A program made the position numbers and the translations under genes. A stretch of DNA of 64,000 nt. Origin: Diphasiastrum complanatum. Its lineage: Eukaryota; Streptophyta; Lycopodiopsida; Lycopodiales; Lycopodiaceae. The notes below the pieces were generated by a model. The model had not been told where the DNA came from. It made no database searches and saw only the letters and a list, made by a program, of their open reading frames with translations. Each line of letters starts with the position of its first letter. Position 1 is the stretch's first letter. The stretch spans positions 28,307,859-28,371,858 of the forward strand of contig CM055092.1 of assembly GCA_029204225.1 (NCBI GenBank), written 5' to 3'. Below, piece by piece: positions 32,288 through 42,844 of this stretch.

Positions 32288-32745
32288 AAAGCTTCTAATC
32301 CATCTTATGTCAAGGATCTTGTAAGGTCTGAGGAGGAGCCTACATGTGATCAAGATCTTGAAGATCCATCTCAAGATCCGAGGACTCCAAGGAGATCTAC
32401 AAGAAGGAAGGCCGAGCCCTCAAGGCTGACCTATGTTGACAAAGGTGAACAAAGGGAAGATCTACATTCACTTACCTCTTACACTTTTCTAACTTCTATG
32501 TTTGATGAGCCAAGTTGCTTTGAAGAAGCTATTTTGTCACAAGAATGGAGGGATGCCATGCAAAGGAGTATGATGCTCTTATGGAGAATCATACATGGAA
32601 GCTTGTGGATCTTCCTCAAGGAAGAAAGCCACTTGAGTGCAAATGGATCTATAGATTGAAGTACAATCAAGATGGGAGCATCAACAAACACAAGGCAAGG
32701 CTAGTGGCAAAGGGATTCTTGCAAACCAAGGGAGGGCCTTGGCCT
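32288..32745 (+). pseudogene. CopF RT N-terminus, truncated
   Basis: The integrase-RT linker (PRTPRRSTRRKAEPSRL in frame pieces) leads to [20 protein letters not shown] and KARLVAKGF. Homology stops at about 32745. Everything beyond belongs to other elements. Confidence 0.85.
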
Positions 32746-32805
32746 CAAAATCATATTGGCCCATTCAAATCTAAAAAGAGTGAGAAACTCTTGCATTAAT
32801 TAGAG

Positions 32806-32957
32806 GACCCAATTAAAATTTGAATTTTGGTGGGAACCCCTATTTTATTCACTAACTTGACATTTAGGCCCTATGAGATTAAAAGTCCCGCAAAAAGGCC
32901 TAAAGTCCTTTTATTAACTTTCTAAATAATCAAATAACTATATGAAACCCTCCAACA
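32806..32957 (-). repeat. H-family LTR fragment
   Basis: TTCACTAACTTGACATTTAGGCCC and CCGCAAAAAGGCCTAAAGTCC match the H LTRs at 38520-38590 and 44060-44130. After an internal deletion it ends ACCCTCCAACA, the H LTR terminus. The interval 32746-32805 is unassigned. Confidence 0.75.
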
Positions 32958-33562
32958 AATTACAGTAAAGTACTATCCATGTCGGTACAACAACAACAAC
33001 ATACTATCCTTCACATGTGTGGAAGCAAGATCAGTCATAAAATCAACATTCTACACGTAGAAAACAAAGATATCAAGATAAATACACATGAGATGGACAT
33101 AGAACCAAAAGAAATGAATTCTCTACAATAAAAGAGAATACAATGATTTGTCTCCATGCTACTACTACTATTTATAACTGGTGTTTATTCGTTCCATAGG
33201 ATCTTGCCCGCAATGAGACTCCCTTTTCTTTCCCATATTACCAATCTCATTTTGATGCTTCCCTTGAAGTCTCAATTCCAAAACTCGAAGGAACATCAGA
33301 TTTATTTGGCCACTTGCCCTAAATGGTAATTTCTGGTATCTCACCCAATGACCTAGAAATTCTAGTCTAGATGCAATGTATCAAATTAGACAATTAGAAT
33401 GGGTCCAAACTCGACCTCATCCATTTATCTATTTGCCAAAAATAATACAAACATTATATAGTCCTTTATTGACAAATATAAATCTATCTCTAAGTTGAGA
33501 TCTAATTTTTTTTTTCTCAAAATTGCCAAATAAAAAACCAAATGAGTTGACAATTTTTCACA

Positions 33563-34019
33563 GTCCCTCTTCAACTAGTTTTAGCATAGATTTAGATAGA
33601 ACTCCAAGTGAGGTTCTGTACTTCATAAACAAGTCTTTTCTTAGTGATTTGGTAAAGACATCAGCCACACACTCCTTTGAAAAAACATATTGAAGCTCCA
33701 CCTCCTCCTCAAGATCATCGTTCAAGAATGCATTTGTGATATCCGATTGCACTAGATCCCATCCAAAATGTGTAGAAACTAAAATAATGACTCAAATGCT
33801 AACCATCTTTGCCATGGATGCAAATGTCTCATCATAGTCAATTCCATACTCTTGTGCATATCCTTTTGCCATCAACCTTGCCTTGTACTTGTTGATTGAT
33901 CCATCTTGGTTTGTCTTTACTTTGAAGATCCACTTGCATCCAATAGCCTTCTTGTCCTTTGGAAGTTCCACCAATCTCCATGTATAATTCTTCATAAGAG
34001 CTTGATACTCAAGATCCAT
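33563..34019 (-). pseudogene. CopG RT and RNase H remnants with internal deletion
   Basis: 33792-34019 is RT (WRLVELPKDKKAIGCKWIFK, DETFASMAKMV). 33558-33752 starts DITNAFLNDDLEEEV and switches directly to ELQYVFSKECVADVFTK, the RNase H C-terminus. About 1 kb including YVDD and the RNase H catalytic core is missing; the join lies in a repeated GAGGAGGTGGAG-like context, suggesting microhomology. Confidence 0.88.
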
Positions 34020-34081
34020 TGCTTGGATCCACTCCTCTTTTTGTCTTGCTTCATCTACACATGTAGGTTCATCAAAAGAGG

Positions 34082-34545
34082 TTAGAAAGCATAGTTTGTA
34101 CCACCAACAACTTGCTTATTTTTTTCATTATAAGTGAATCTCAAAGGTTGTTGCCTTTGCCTTGATGTTCTCCTTGGATTTTGATTTGAAGTAGGCTCTT
34201 CAACATCAACATCCAAAGTATCATTAACAATGTCATAATCAAGAATGTTAGATCCAACATCCACACCACCACTTGAAGAAGCTTTTGGAAAGTTTCCCTC
34301 ATAAAAAATGACATCTCTTTCAATGACCACTTTCTTATTTGAAGGAATATAAACCTTGTAAGCCTTGCTCACCTCACTATAACCAGCAAAAAGAGTATTG
34401 TTGATATAGCAAATGCATCCAAAAGTTTGTAAAAACTTGACACTCGGCCTTCTATCAAACAATATCTCAAAAGGGGTTTTTTCATCCAATACCACACTCG
34501 GCTATCTATTGCATAGAAAATTAGCACACAACAAAGTTTTTTCCC
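34082..34545 (-). pseudogene. CopG integrase C-terminus
   Basis: KTPFEILFDRRPSVKFLQTF, GYSEVSKAYKVYIPSNKKVV and RDVIFYEG, then the linker RRTSRQRQQPLRFTY. A short deletion lies between FGC and FAGYS. The upstream part to 34545 is frameshifted. Confidence 0.87.
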
Positions 34546-36310
34546 AATTTGAGTGAGTCGAACTTGAATGATTCAAATTCTAGTGAGTTGGAGCGATGCT
34601 TAATTCCAACACCCCCCCTTAAGCTTAACACCTAGGATCTTGAATGAAATTGAGCAAGCTACATAATGCAACATGCTTTTCTCTTGATAGAGGCTTAGTC
34701 AAGATATCAGCCAACATACTAGCAATCGAATAATAACTTAATTCGACATCTTTATTTTGAACTTTCTCTTTAAAAAAATGAAATTGAGCTTCAATGTGTT
34801 TAGTTCTAATGTGAGTTCGTGAGTTCAGAGATAGAGCAATTGAATGTATCTTAGTCCTATGAGTAGAGCCTTCCAGTGAGGTAGGCCGGGATTTGACATA
34901 AACTAAGACAATGTGTTGACTGTAAATGCTAGATCAGGTCCATGGCATATATGATCAATCTGACTATCGACTGATATAGGGATAGTTGCACATCTAGTTC
35001 TTCTCTGCATCAGTTTTTGGGCACATATTCTCTGACATTTTGAATTTTGGGTCCATAGGCGAGTCTATTGACTTGCAGCTTTCCATGCCATACCTATAGA
35101 GTACATTGGTTAGATACCTTTCTTGAGTTAACATGATACTTCTCTTCAATCTGTCTCTAGTTATCTCGATTCCCAAAAGGTAGTGCACAGAGCCTGAATC
35201 AGTCATTTCGAATTCCTTCGACAAAAGTGTCTTTGTCTCATGAAGCAATTGATTCGAATTTCTCATGATGAGTGAGTCATCAACATATAGAGCTATTATG
35301 ACATAGCTTGAGCCTCTGTGTTTGAGATAAATATTAGAATCAACAGAGTTTGGGATGAAGTTATGTTGCAACAAGAATCAATTGATTCTATCAAACTAGG
35401 CCCTTGGAGCTTGCTTTAGTCCATAGAGAGCTTTTTGCAGCTTACATACCTTATGTTCTTGGCCTTGAAGGAAATAACCTTTAAGTTGATAGATGTATAT
35501 GTCTTCTTGTATATATCCATTCAGAAAGGTTGTTTGAACATCCATCTAGTGAACTTCCAGATCTTCGGTAGCTACGAAGCTGAATAAAGATTGAATTGAC
35601 TAAAGTTTTACGACTGGATTGTATATTTCAGTGTAGTCAATCACATAAGGTTGTTCGTATCCTTTGACGACTAGTCGAGCTTTCCATCTGGTTGTCGAAC
35701 CATTTGGATTGAGCTTTAACTTGAAGGTCCACTTGGTATTGATGATCTTTGCATCTGTAGGAGCTTCGACAAGATGCCAGGTCTTGTTCTTCCTCAATGA
35801 ATTGTACTCAGCATGCATGGCAGGACAACAATTGTTTGCATTTGAACTTGACAATTCTTCTATTACTGAAGTAGGTTCATCATTGTTGATGAATGCATGA
35901 GGGATAAAACAATCAGGTTCTTGTCGATGTCTAGCAGATCTTCGAACAATAGTCAGGTGTTGAGATGATGATTCTCCTTGTTGTGTGACAGGGGTATCTT
36001 CAATGTTCATCGGGACAGTTGTAGGTCGAGGCCTGTCAATGGTAATGAGAGTCGTTGGGACAAACTCTTGCATTTGTTGCTTCTGCTTGAAGTCGAAGAA
36101 TTTGTCTTCGAGAAAGATGGCATCTCGACTAACTGAGATTTGGCTTGACTCGATATTAAAAATTTGATATGCTTTGTGTGATGTCGAGTATCCAATGAAG
36201 ATACTCCTGTAGTTGATAGGGTCAAGCTTCTTTCTCAGATCAGAGGGAATGTGTACATAACAAAGACAGCCAAACACGATAACTAGATTTGATAGATCAG
36301 AACTCAAAAA
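34546..36310 (-). pseudogene. CopK, copia pol fragment with LTR scrap
   Basis: A different copia lineage. About 65 bp of 3' LTR (TGTTGGAATTAAG on the minus strand, ending at 34611) follow the tract TTAAGGGGGGG. Then RNase H C-terminus (RTKHIEAQFHFFKEKV, ADILTKPLSREKH), RT second half at 34994-35374 (IIALYVDDSLIMRNSN, VHYLLGIEITRD) and integrase C-terminus plus RT start at 35600-36307 (SIFIGYSTSHKAYQIF, TWHLVEAPTDAKIINTKW). Stops and frameshifts separate the blocks. It ends abruptly at about 36310. Confidence 0.88.
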
Positions 36311-37443
36311 TGGTACTGGTGAAAGTCCCTAGGCGAAGGTTGACTCGGCAAGGGTTCTTTCAATACTATTTTGGATTAAAAAATCACTTATCTGGTTGTT
36401 TCTGACAAATATGAAGAAACTAGCCTTCGTCTGATTGGTAGTAGGTATATCTGATAATGATGATGCAAGGGTAGAATTGGCGAAGGTTCTTTTTTAGTGA
36501 CCAATAACTTTTTGTAGCTTGGCGAGGATTAAAATAGACTTTTTGGATAATCCACATGTAACTAACCTTCACCGAACTAAAAAAAGATGGATCACTAAAT
36601 TTGAAAACTTTAGACCACTCGACAAAGGTTCAGGTGAAGGTTCAAGAGTGATACTGTTATTTTTACAAAAAAAAAAAGCACTTTTTTTGACAAAAATAGC
36701 TCAGTATAACAAATGACCTCAACTTCATGTTTGCCCAACTTACTGATAGTATGATGGACTGACTGTGACTCTAGCGAAGGTTCAAACAAAGGTTCCTCTT
36801 AGAGAACTGATATTCTTGCAAAAAGGTATAAAACTTTCTACAAAAGGTTATTAGCAACTAGTGGAACGATCACTTTAGCCTTCTATTTTTTGAATTAACC
36901 TTTTGTTGACCTGACAAATAATAGATCTGGGTCTGATCTAGGTACAATAGACCTGGCGAAGGTTAGTTTTTAGTATTTTGTTTGCTTTTAGAAAATTTTT
37001 CACTTTTTTTAGTGGTTTTTGTTCTGTTTCTAGAAATGGCTGGGAAGTAACCTTCGCCTTTAAAACTATAGCTTCACTGCATCATGGCAGTTTTGTTTGC
37101 AAGTCGGCGAAGGTTGGTTCCAAAGGACTAGAAAATTATTAGTGACTAATAAAGATTTTGCCCCTTTTGTCACCAAAATAGCAAAAATGAATGATTTTTT
37201 TTTTTATTTCTTTGATTTCTTCAGATCCAAATGGATCTTAGGAATGGTGATATGTCTAGTTTCCTCTCTCTACAATCAAAATATATTTCAAGCAAAAAAC
37301 TCCATACAAATCAAGCATAATCTCTCCCAAATTAACCCTAAAATACAATTTTAACACTATTATGGCAAGACAAGATGTCTAAATGCAAGCTAACATACAA
37401 GCATGGATCAGAAACATGCTGAAAAAAGAAAATTTGGCGTAGC
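36311..37443 (-). repeat. H1 leader with about 148-bp degenerate tandem repeats
   Basis: The motif GGCGAAGGTT recurs at about 36332, 36478, 36623 (degenerate), 36773, 36956 and 37104, mostly 145-150 bp apart, with inverted AACCTTCGCC copies between. No ORF is convincing. Its position next to the tRNA-Asp site makes it the 5' leader of the H1 element. Confidence 0.6.
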
Positions 37444-37461
37444 TCCCCGACAATGGCGCCA
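37444..37461 (-). other. H1 primer-binding site, tRNA-Asp type
   Basis: TCCCCGACAATGGCGCCA on the plus strand, two mismatches from tRNA-Asp 3' sequence, 4 bp from the LTR edge at 37466. The same primer type as GypA. Confidence 0.82.
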
Positions 37462-37465
37462 AAAT

Positions 37466-38153
37466 TGTAGCGAATATTTCCTATCCACCTTCAACCCTAG
37501 ATCCAAGCACATCAAGCATCAAAGGAGATGAAGAGGATTATCATGTTGTCACGTGGAGATTCGTTCCCATGAGAGCGATAGCATAGTTCATAATCAAGCA
37601 CATTCTTATGATGTTAAAATTCCGTTAGGATCTAGTGCAATATGCAGATCACATCAATCAATCACCATAGCCACTCCTCACATGCTCTCAAAGATGGCAC
37701 AACAAAAGCTTTAGATTACAAAGAGAAAACTGTACATATGCCAAAAGCCCCAACATGCATGGGCTCAACAAGTGTCAACACACTCAAAAAGACCTGTATG
37801 ACTAAAAGGCCCAACATGGGCTAAAATACTGACAAACCCAGGACATGCCTCTAAGTATAGCATAAACCATAAAAAAATACACTATACAGGCTAATTTGTT
37901 TACATGTGGCTACTTGGCTAACCCAAGTAGCCAACTATGGGACGAGTGCCGCCCGACTGATATGTCAATGGTAGGTCAAGTCCTGAACATTACTGAATAC
38001 AACAAATCTAATTAGTTGTACACTAATTACATTATCACATTTGAAGCTTATACTAATGAATCAGATCAAACTGATCTCTAACATATGATCCACATCTAAT
38101 ACTAAGCATTAACACTACATCCATTAACACTACTCAAGCAAGGGTAAAGCTTA

Positions 38154-38230
<77 letters not shown>

Positions 38231-38708
38231 TTTCTCTCACAAAAGTATAATAAAGATTAAATACCAACAATTAGCAAAATCCAAATAAACATAAAGATCC
38301 AAATAAAGCATGAGAGATGGAGAAAGGAAGAAGAGCAAGGACATCCAATTTCAATTGATAGAACTCAACTTGCTTATTGACATGAATAGTGAATGTTCAA
38401 TTGAATGTAAGAATGAACTACAAAGCACCACTCTATAGAGTGGATTTTAGGGCTTTCACCTCAAATCCTATTGGCCAATATCCATCTCCCTTACTATTTG
38501 AAATTCCAATTTTGTGGGGAGCCCTTTTTATTCACTAACTTGACTATTAGGTTGTGCACCGCAAAAAGGCCTAAAGTCCTTTATTTAACTTCTAACTAAT
38601 CCAATAGGTATATGATCATCAGGGTGGACTTACACACACACAGTGCAAAATCCCTCTCACTTATTAACTAGGGTTAGGGTTGCCTCGATATATGCGAACT
38701 CTCCAACA
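37466..38708 (-). repeat. H1 5' LTR
   Basis: A 1,243-bp LTR, TGTAGCGAAT to CTCTCCAACA on the plus strand. It aligns with the LTRs at 43497-44227 and 42220-43496: GATTCGTTCCCATGAGAG, a CT microsatellite, the ACTAACTTGACT segment and TTATTAACTAGGGTTAGGG near the end. About 500 bp near 37620-38110 are extra compared with the 43497 copy. Confidence 0.85.
38159..38227 (+). repeat. (CT)n microsatellite in H1 LTR
   Basis: About 34 perfect CT units. The corresponding place in the H2 LTR (43713-43739) has about 13 units, so the tract length varies between family members. Confidence 0.95.
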
Positions 38709-39690
38709 CTAGGTCATGAGGCCCAAAGATGGAGGGTCTCTCTTGATGAGAGTATGAGGAGGATCGCAGTCACGAAGCTTTCGCAAAGGAACCACGACTC
38801 TCTCTTTGCCCTCGAATGGAGTTCAGATGCGATCGTTGGACACTACCAGCTGAATCACTCCTACAGTCCTCTAGAGTGTAGTCAGGCACTGTTGATCTAT
38901 GTTTATAAAATCATTCAACATAGTTTCAACCAAGGTGCGGAATTCAAATGAACAAGAAAACTTAGTTAGACACACGAATAAATAGCAGACACATTAACAT
39001 TCGAGATCAATCATCGATATTGATCTTTCTCTGATTTCTTCAAGCACTACATGCAAATCCACGCAGTGCACTGACGTGGGAGAAACATAGTTCTCTCATG
39101 AGCAATCGTCTTGCTTTACTTGCGGACAGTTGGATCTACAGATTCTAGACAGAATTGTCTTCACACGCAGGCAGACATGTATTCTGTATTTCGTCTTGAT
39201 TGCTTACTAGCATCAGACTACTACATTACACTGTATGTGTGCTCTGTTGATCTATATGTCAAGTAACATCCAGTAAGTATAGTCGCTCTATGTAATAAGA
39301 TTAGAGTGATTAAGCATCTACAACTAATCAGGGAAATACAAGAGTGGCAGATTAGCCATGACCTAAAATGTATCTGCTGACGTCATGTCATCAGATCAGA
39401 TATTTGTACTTTTGGGTACTTGCATGATCTCGCTGGTACTCTTTAGTGTGTGGAGGCCAGGAGAAAGTCTCGTTTTGGTCGTTTGCCTTCTCTCGTACTG
39501 GACCGCAAAAGATTCTCGTTCGTGAATCTTTCGAGTTTGCGAACCGTTCGTCTTCATTCCTTTGACTTTCGAGTTCGTGTCCCTTCGACTTTCGAGTTTG
39601 CGAAACTTTTTGTGCTTCGTGTCTCTTGACTTTCGTGTTCGCGAACATCTTCGTCAGGCTGAGGGCTGAAAGCTAGCAAGGCTTTGTAGT
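38709..39690 (-). repeat. CopM 3' LTR
   Basis: A non-coding stretch between the H1 LTR and CopM RNase H. Homology with the scrap at 30923-31315 shows it is a dispersed LTR. A block at about 39500-39650 repeats CTTTCGAGTTTGCGAA-like units (see the separate entry). Exact LTR edges were not determined. Confidence 0.68.
39500..39650 (-). promoter_or_regulatory. Repeated TTCG/GCGAAC units in CopM LTR
   Basis: Four or five degenerate units (GACTTTCGAGTTTGCGAAC type) spaced about 30-45 bp apart, including the palindrome GTTCGCGAAC. They lie where U3 should be, next to the RNase H end. TTC and GAA triplets alternate but not at the strict 2-bp spacing of heat-shock elements. Confidence 0.4.
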
Positions 39691-39772
39691 TAGAAACAAT
39701 TTGTTTCTTCAGCTCACTCTCAAAGCATGATAGCTTTACGATCCCAAAGCTGCTCCTCTGTCTCTCGAAGAG

Positions 39773-41720
39773 TCATTTGTCCAGGGCTTTAGTGAAGATG
39801 TCAGCACCTATGTCTTTCGTTCCGATGAAGGTGGCCTGCAGCATCTTCTTCTCAATTAGATCCCTGATCAAGTGGTACTTGATCGCAATGTGCTTCGTTC
39901 TGGAATGGAACACGGGATCTTTCGTCAGGTGTATTGCAGAGGTGTTGTCCATCTGCAAGACCAGGGGCTCATTTCTTGTTTCGCCCAATTTGTCCAGAAA
40001 TTGCCTTAGCCAGATTATTTCGTTGGCCATCTTTGCTGTTGCAACATATTCTGCTTCGCAAGATGACTGGGCTACAACAATCTGTTTCTTGCTGACCCAG
40101 AGAACTGCTACTCCCGATGGTGCATCCTCCTGAGACGCTTTTACAATCATCTTTGAGGGATGCCTAAGTAGCATCGTTGTAGGAAAATATCTTGAAGCCT
40201 GCATCACGACAATAACACAAGCCATAATCCCTCGTTAATTGAAGATATTGTAAAATATGTTTTGCAATCTTCCAATGTGTCGAGCCTGGACTGCAAGATA
40301 CATCAGTGATCCCATCAGCTTCCTGTAGGTGTGAGCTGCATTTGTTCCCTCTCTTTCTTAGTCCTTGGACAGTCGTCGCTTGTTAGCACCATCCCTGCGA
40401 GCATTGGAGTATTCGCTCCTTCGCAGTTCAGCATCCCAAAGTCCTCTAGGATCTTTTGGTATCTGGACTGGTGAAGGTATAACTTACTTCCCTCGTAGTC
40501 TCTTTCAATTTGTAAGCCTAGGTAACAGCAAAGTATCAGAGTGTTATGATGATCTGCTCATCTGTAACTCTGACATATACATTAGAATCAGTCAACAAAG
40601 GCTTGAATCCTAATGATTTCAGGGCTTGATCTTTCTTCTTGTACCATTGTCGGGCTGATTGTTTCAGACCGTAGATGCTTCTATGCATTCTGCATACATA
40701 GTCAAGAAGTGAATTTGAGACATATCCTAGGGGTTGATCCATGTAGACCTCTTCGTCCAATTCGCCATGCAATGTGGATCCTGAGGCCATAAGCTGCTGC
40801 ATATGCAAATAACAGACGTAGGGACGAATGGTTGACGACAGTAGAGAAGGTTTCAGAGTAGTCAATACCATATCTCTGAGAGAAACCTTTCGTTACCAGT
40901 CTTGCTTTGTATTTCATGATGTTCCCATCTGGTCCGTATTTGAACTTGAAAACCCATTTGTATTTGACAGTCTTGCGCTTATGTGGTAATGGCTCCAACG
41001 TCCATACCTGGTTCTGCCTCATGGAGTCCATCTCTTCATTCATGGCTTGGATCCATTTGTCCTTTTTTGGACTTTCAATCGCTTCCTCAAAAGTCTGTGG
41101 TTCGCCACTGAATCCGCAGAACTCTTCTAATGTAGAAGCTGAACTGCCTGGCACATATCTTGCTGATGCTCTTCGTGGTCTTGTTGACCTTCTGGGAGAT
41201 CCTCCTGGGACAGTTATACCTTTGCCTTTGTCTGCTCTGCTCGGTCCAGCACCATCTTGGTTTACAGGAACTATGGCGGCAAATTGCCCCTCGAATCTTT
41301 CTTCGTCAGATTTGTCGCTCGAATGGCAGGCGACTCAAAAATCTTTGTTTTTGTGTTTGTCCTCTGCTCCCTTTGTCATTGGCGACAGGTCATGGTACTG
41401 TCTCTCCAAAACTTCGTAGCTGACAGGATCATCAATGGCCATTGTCCTGCTCTCATCGAATCTGACATTTCTCACTATTTTCACAGTGTTCGTGTCTGGC
41501 ATGTAGACTCTGTAGTATGACGAATTGTTGTCATATCCTACCAGAAATCCCTGCTCGACTTTTTCATCAAGCTTCTTTCAAAACTTATCAACAATATGTG
41601 CATAAGCTGCACAGCCAAATATTCTGACGTGAGACAAATTGGGCTTTCTACCCCACCATAGCTCATGTGGTGTCGTGTGAGGGACACCAGACTTGTCTGT
41701 TCTGTTTTGGATGTATGCTA
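39773..41720 (-). pseudogene. CopM copia pol fragment
   Basis: A third copia lineage on the minus strand. RNase H is at 39773-40225 (GVAVLWVSKKQIVVAQSSCE, TKHIAIKYHLIRDLIEKKM, ADIFTKALDK). RT is at 40536-41154 (DKWIQAMNEEMDSMRQNQVW, KYKWVFKFKYGPDGN, RSIYGLKQSARQWYKK). The integrase C-terminus is at 41155-41717 (HELWWGRKPNLSHVRIFGCA, GFLVGYDNN). YVDD is in a frameshifted, deleted stretch near 40500. It is truncated at about 41720 by H3. Confidence 0.88.
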
Positions 41721-42219
41721 CGGCCAATCATCCATCAGCCCTACAGCTGGACCATATCAGTGGATTTTCGCTGGGCTTTACAAGCATACCAGCAGGAGTA
41801 TATCCACTCTCCCGACCCGACTGTGCGACAATCGGCAAAGTTTGCAAAAGATCTAACTCTGTTGGCATCAGTGGCAACCAGATGGGATGATTGTCTTCCT
41901 CCTCTGGCATTCGATCCAAATAAGCCAATGGACTCAGAGAATATCAAAGATCAGCCACCGGTTGCTCGTTTACATTTTCGTGCAGCAATGATGGAAGGCT
42001 CTTGGGAATCACGTTTTACATCATGGACGACCTCCAGGTGGATTGCAAGAGCCCATCGTTGTTTTTAGCCACATAATTTGGTTTTAATATTGTCCGCCTC
42101 GACTTTATGGAGAAGGTACAGTACCATTTAATAAAGATTCGTTGCGAAGCTAATAAAAGTCCCCAATAACTGCATCTTGCAGGTGTCATGGAACCGCCAC
42201 CAGTTTTGGTGGGAGATAC
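41721..42219 (+). pseudogene. H3 element ORF 3' end, unknown protein
   Basis: In frame with the segment SWTISVDFRWALQAYQQEYI, then DLTLLASVATRWDDCLPPLA and FDPNKPMDSENIKDQ, reading to about 42068. It is near-identical to the minus-strand copy at 44400-44760. Most base differences between the two copies are third-position silent changes, so this is a real coding frame. I do not recognise the protein. The first 55 bases of the local ORF belong to CopM. Confidence 0.7.
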
Positions 42220-42595
42220 TGTTGGAGGGTTTGCGGATCCCAAGGCAACCCTAATCCTAGTTAATAAGTGAGAGGGATTTGGCACCTGTGTGTGTAAGTC
42301 CAACCCGATGATCACATAGAGATTTGATAAATTAGAAAGTCAATAAAAGGACTTTAGGCCTTTTTGCGGGCATTAGAGCCCTTTTTAAACTCAAAAAGGG
42401 CCTCTTCCTTGCCTAAACGTGTTTGCTAATTTGGGTTAATTAACTCACTGATTGTCCTATGTGGCAGTTAACCATGAGTTTATCATGGGTTAAATCACAC
42501 ATCAATAGGCTTCACTTAGACCCAGTGTAATATAGCAAGGACACAATATTTCAATATACTCTAAAATTCTAAATCCAATATGGCCTTCAATTTTC

Positions 42596-42844
42596 AAAGC
42601 CTTCAAAAGTCTTTTTTATTAACTCAGAATGCTGAAAAATGGGGCCCAATATTGCCTTGGGCCCCCATATTGAAAAAAAGTTTCAAAAAAGAAAAGGGGG
42701 GTGGGGGGTGAAGTGGGGAGTGGGGACAATTCCCCCCTCCCCCCTTTTTTTTGAATTTTTTTTTTTTCAATATGGGAGCCCAAGGCAATATTGGGTCCCA
42801 TTTTTTGGCATTCTGAGTTAATAAAAAAGACTTTTGAAGGCTTT
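42596..42844. repeat. 249-bp hairpin with about 82-bp arms
   Basis: Left arm 42596-42679 and right arm 42757-42844 are near-perfect reverse complements (AAAGCCTTCAAAAGTC against GACTTTTGAAGGCTTT at the tips). The loop holds G-rich then C-rich runs. Nested inside the larger inverted-end insertion. Confidence 0.9.
42696..42725 (+). other. Potential G-quadruplex in the hairpin loop
   Basis: Four G runs of 6, 6, 4 and 4 separated by T, TGAAGT and AGT. It fits the standard four-tract rule and is followed by C runs of 6 and 6 at 42732-42744. Confidence 0.75.

Larger units (their letters stand above)
28390..32745 (+). mobile_element. CopF, 3'-truncated copia
   Basis: A plus-strand copia with complete 5' LTR, primer site, leader, gag, protease, integrase and the beginning of RT. 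It is truncated at about 32745. A microsatellite and a foreign LTR piece interrupt the protease-integrase region (30863-31315). Confidence 0.93.
32958..34545 (-). mobile_element. CopG, truncated and internally deleted copia
   Basis: A minus-strand copia fragment with 3' LTR (about 32958-33562), tract GTTGAAGAGGGAC, RNase H end, RT pieces and integrase C-terminus. It stops at about 34545, where the CopK LTR scrap begins. The LTR starts TGTGAAAAATTGTCAA on the minus strand, like CopE2, and contains a CACATGTGTGG motif at 33012. Confidence 0.87.

Noticed and set aside
38159-38227. CT tract as a CRISPR-like or telomeric repeat
   Set aside because: Simple dinucleotide microsatellite inside an LTR, with no spacers and no telomere unit.
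41160-41520. Plus-strand ORFs of 87-170 codons opposite CopM
   Set aside because: Antisense shadows of the CopM integrase-RT linker.
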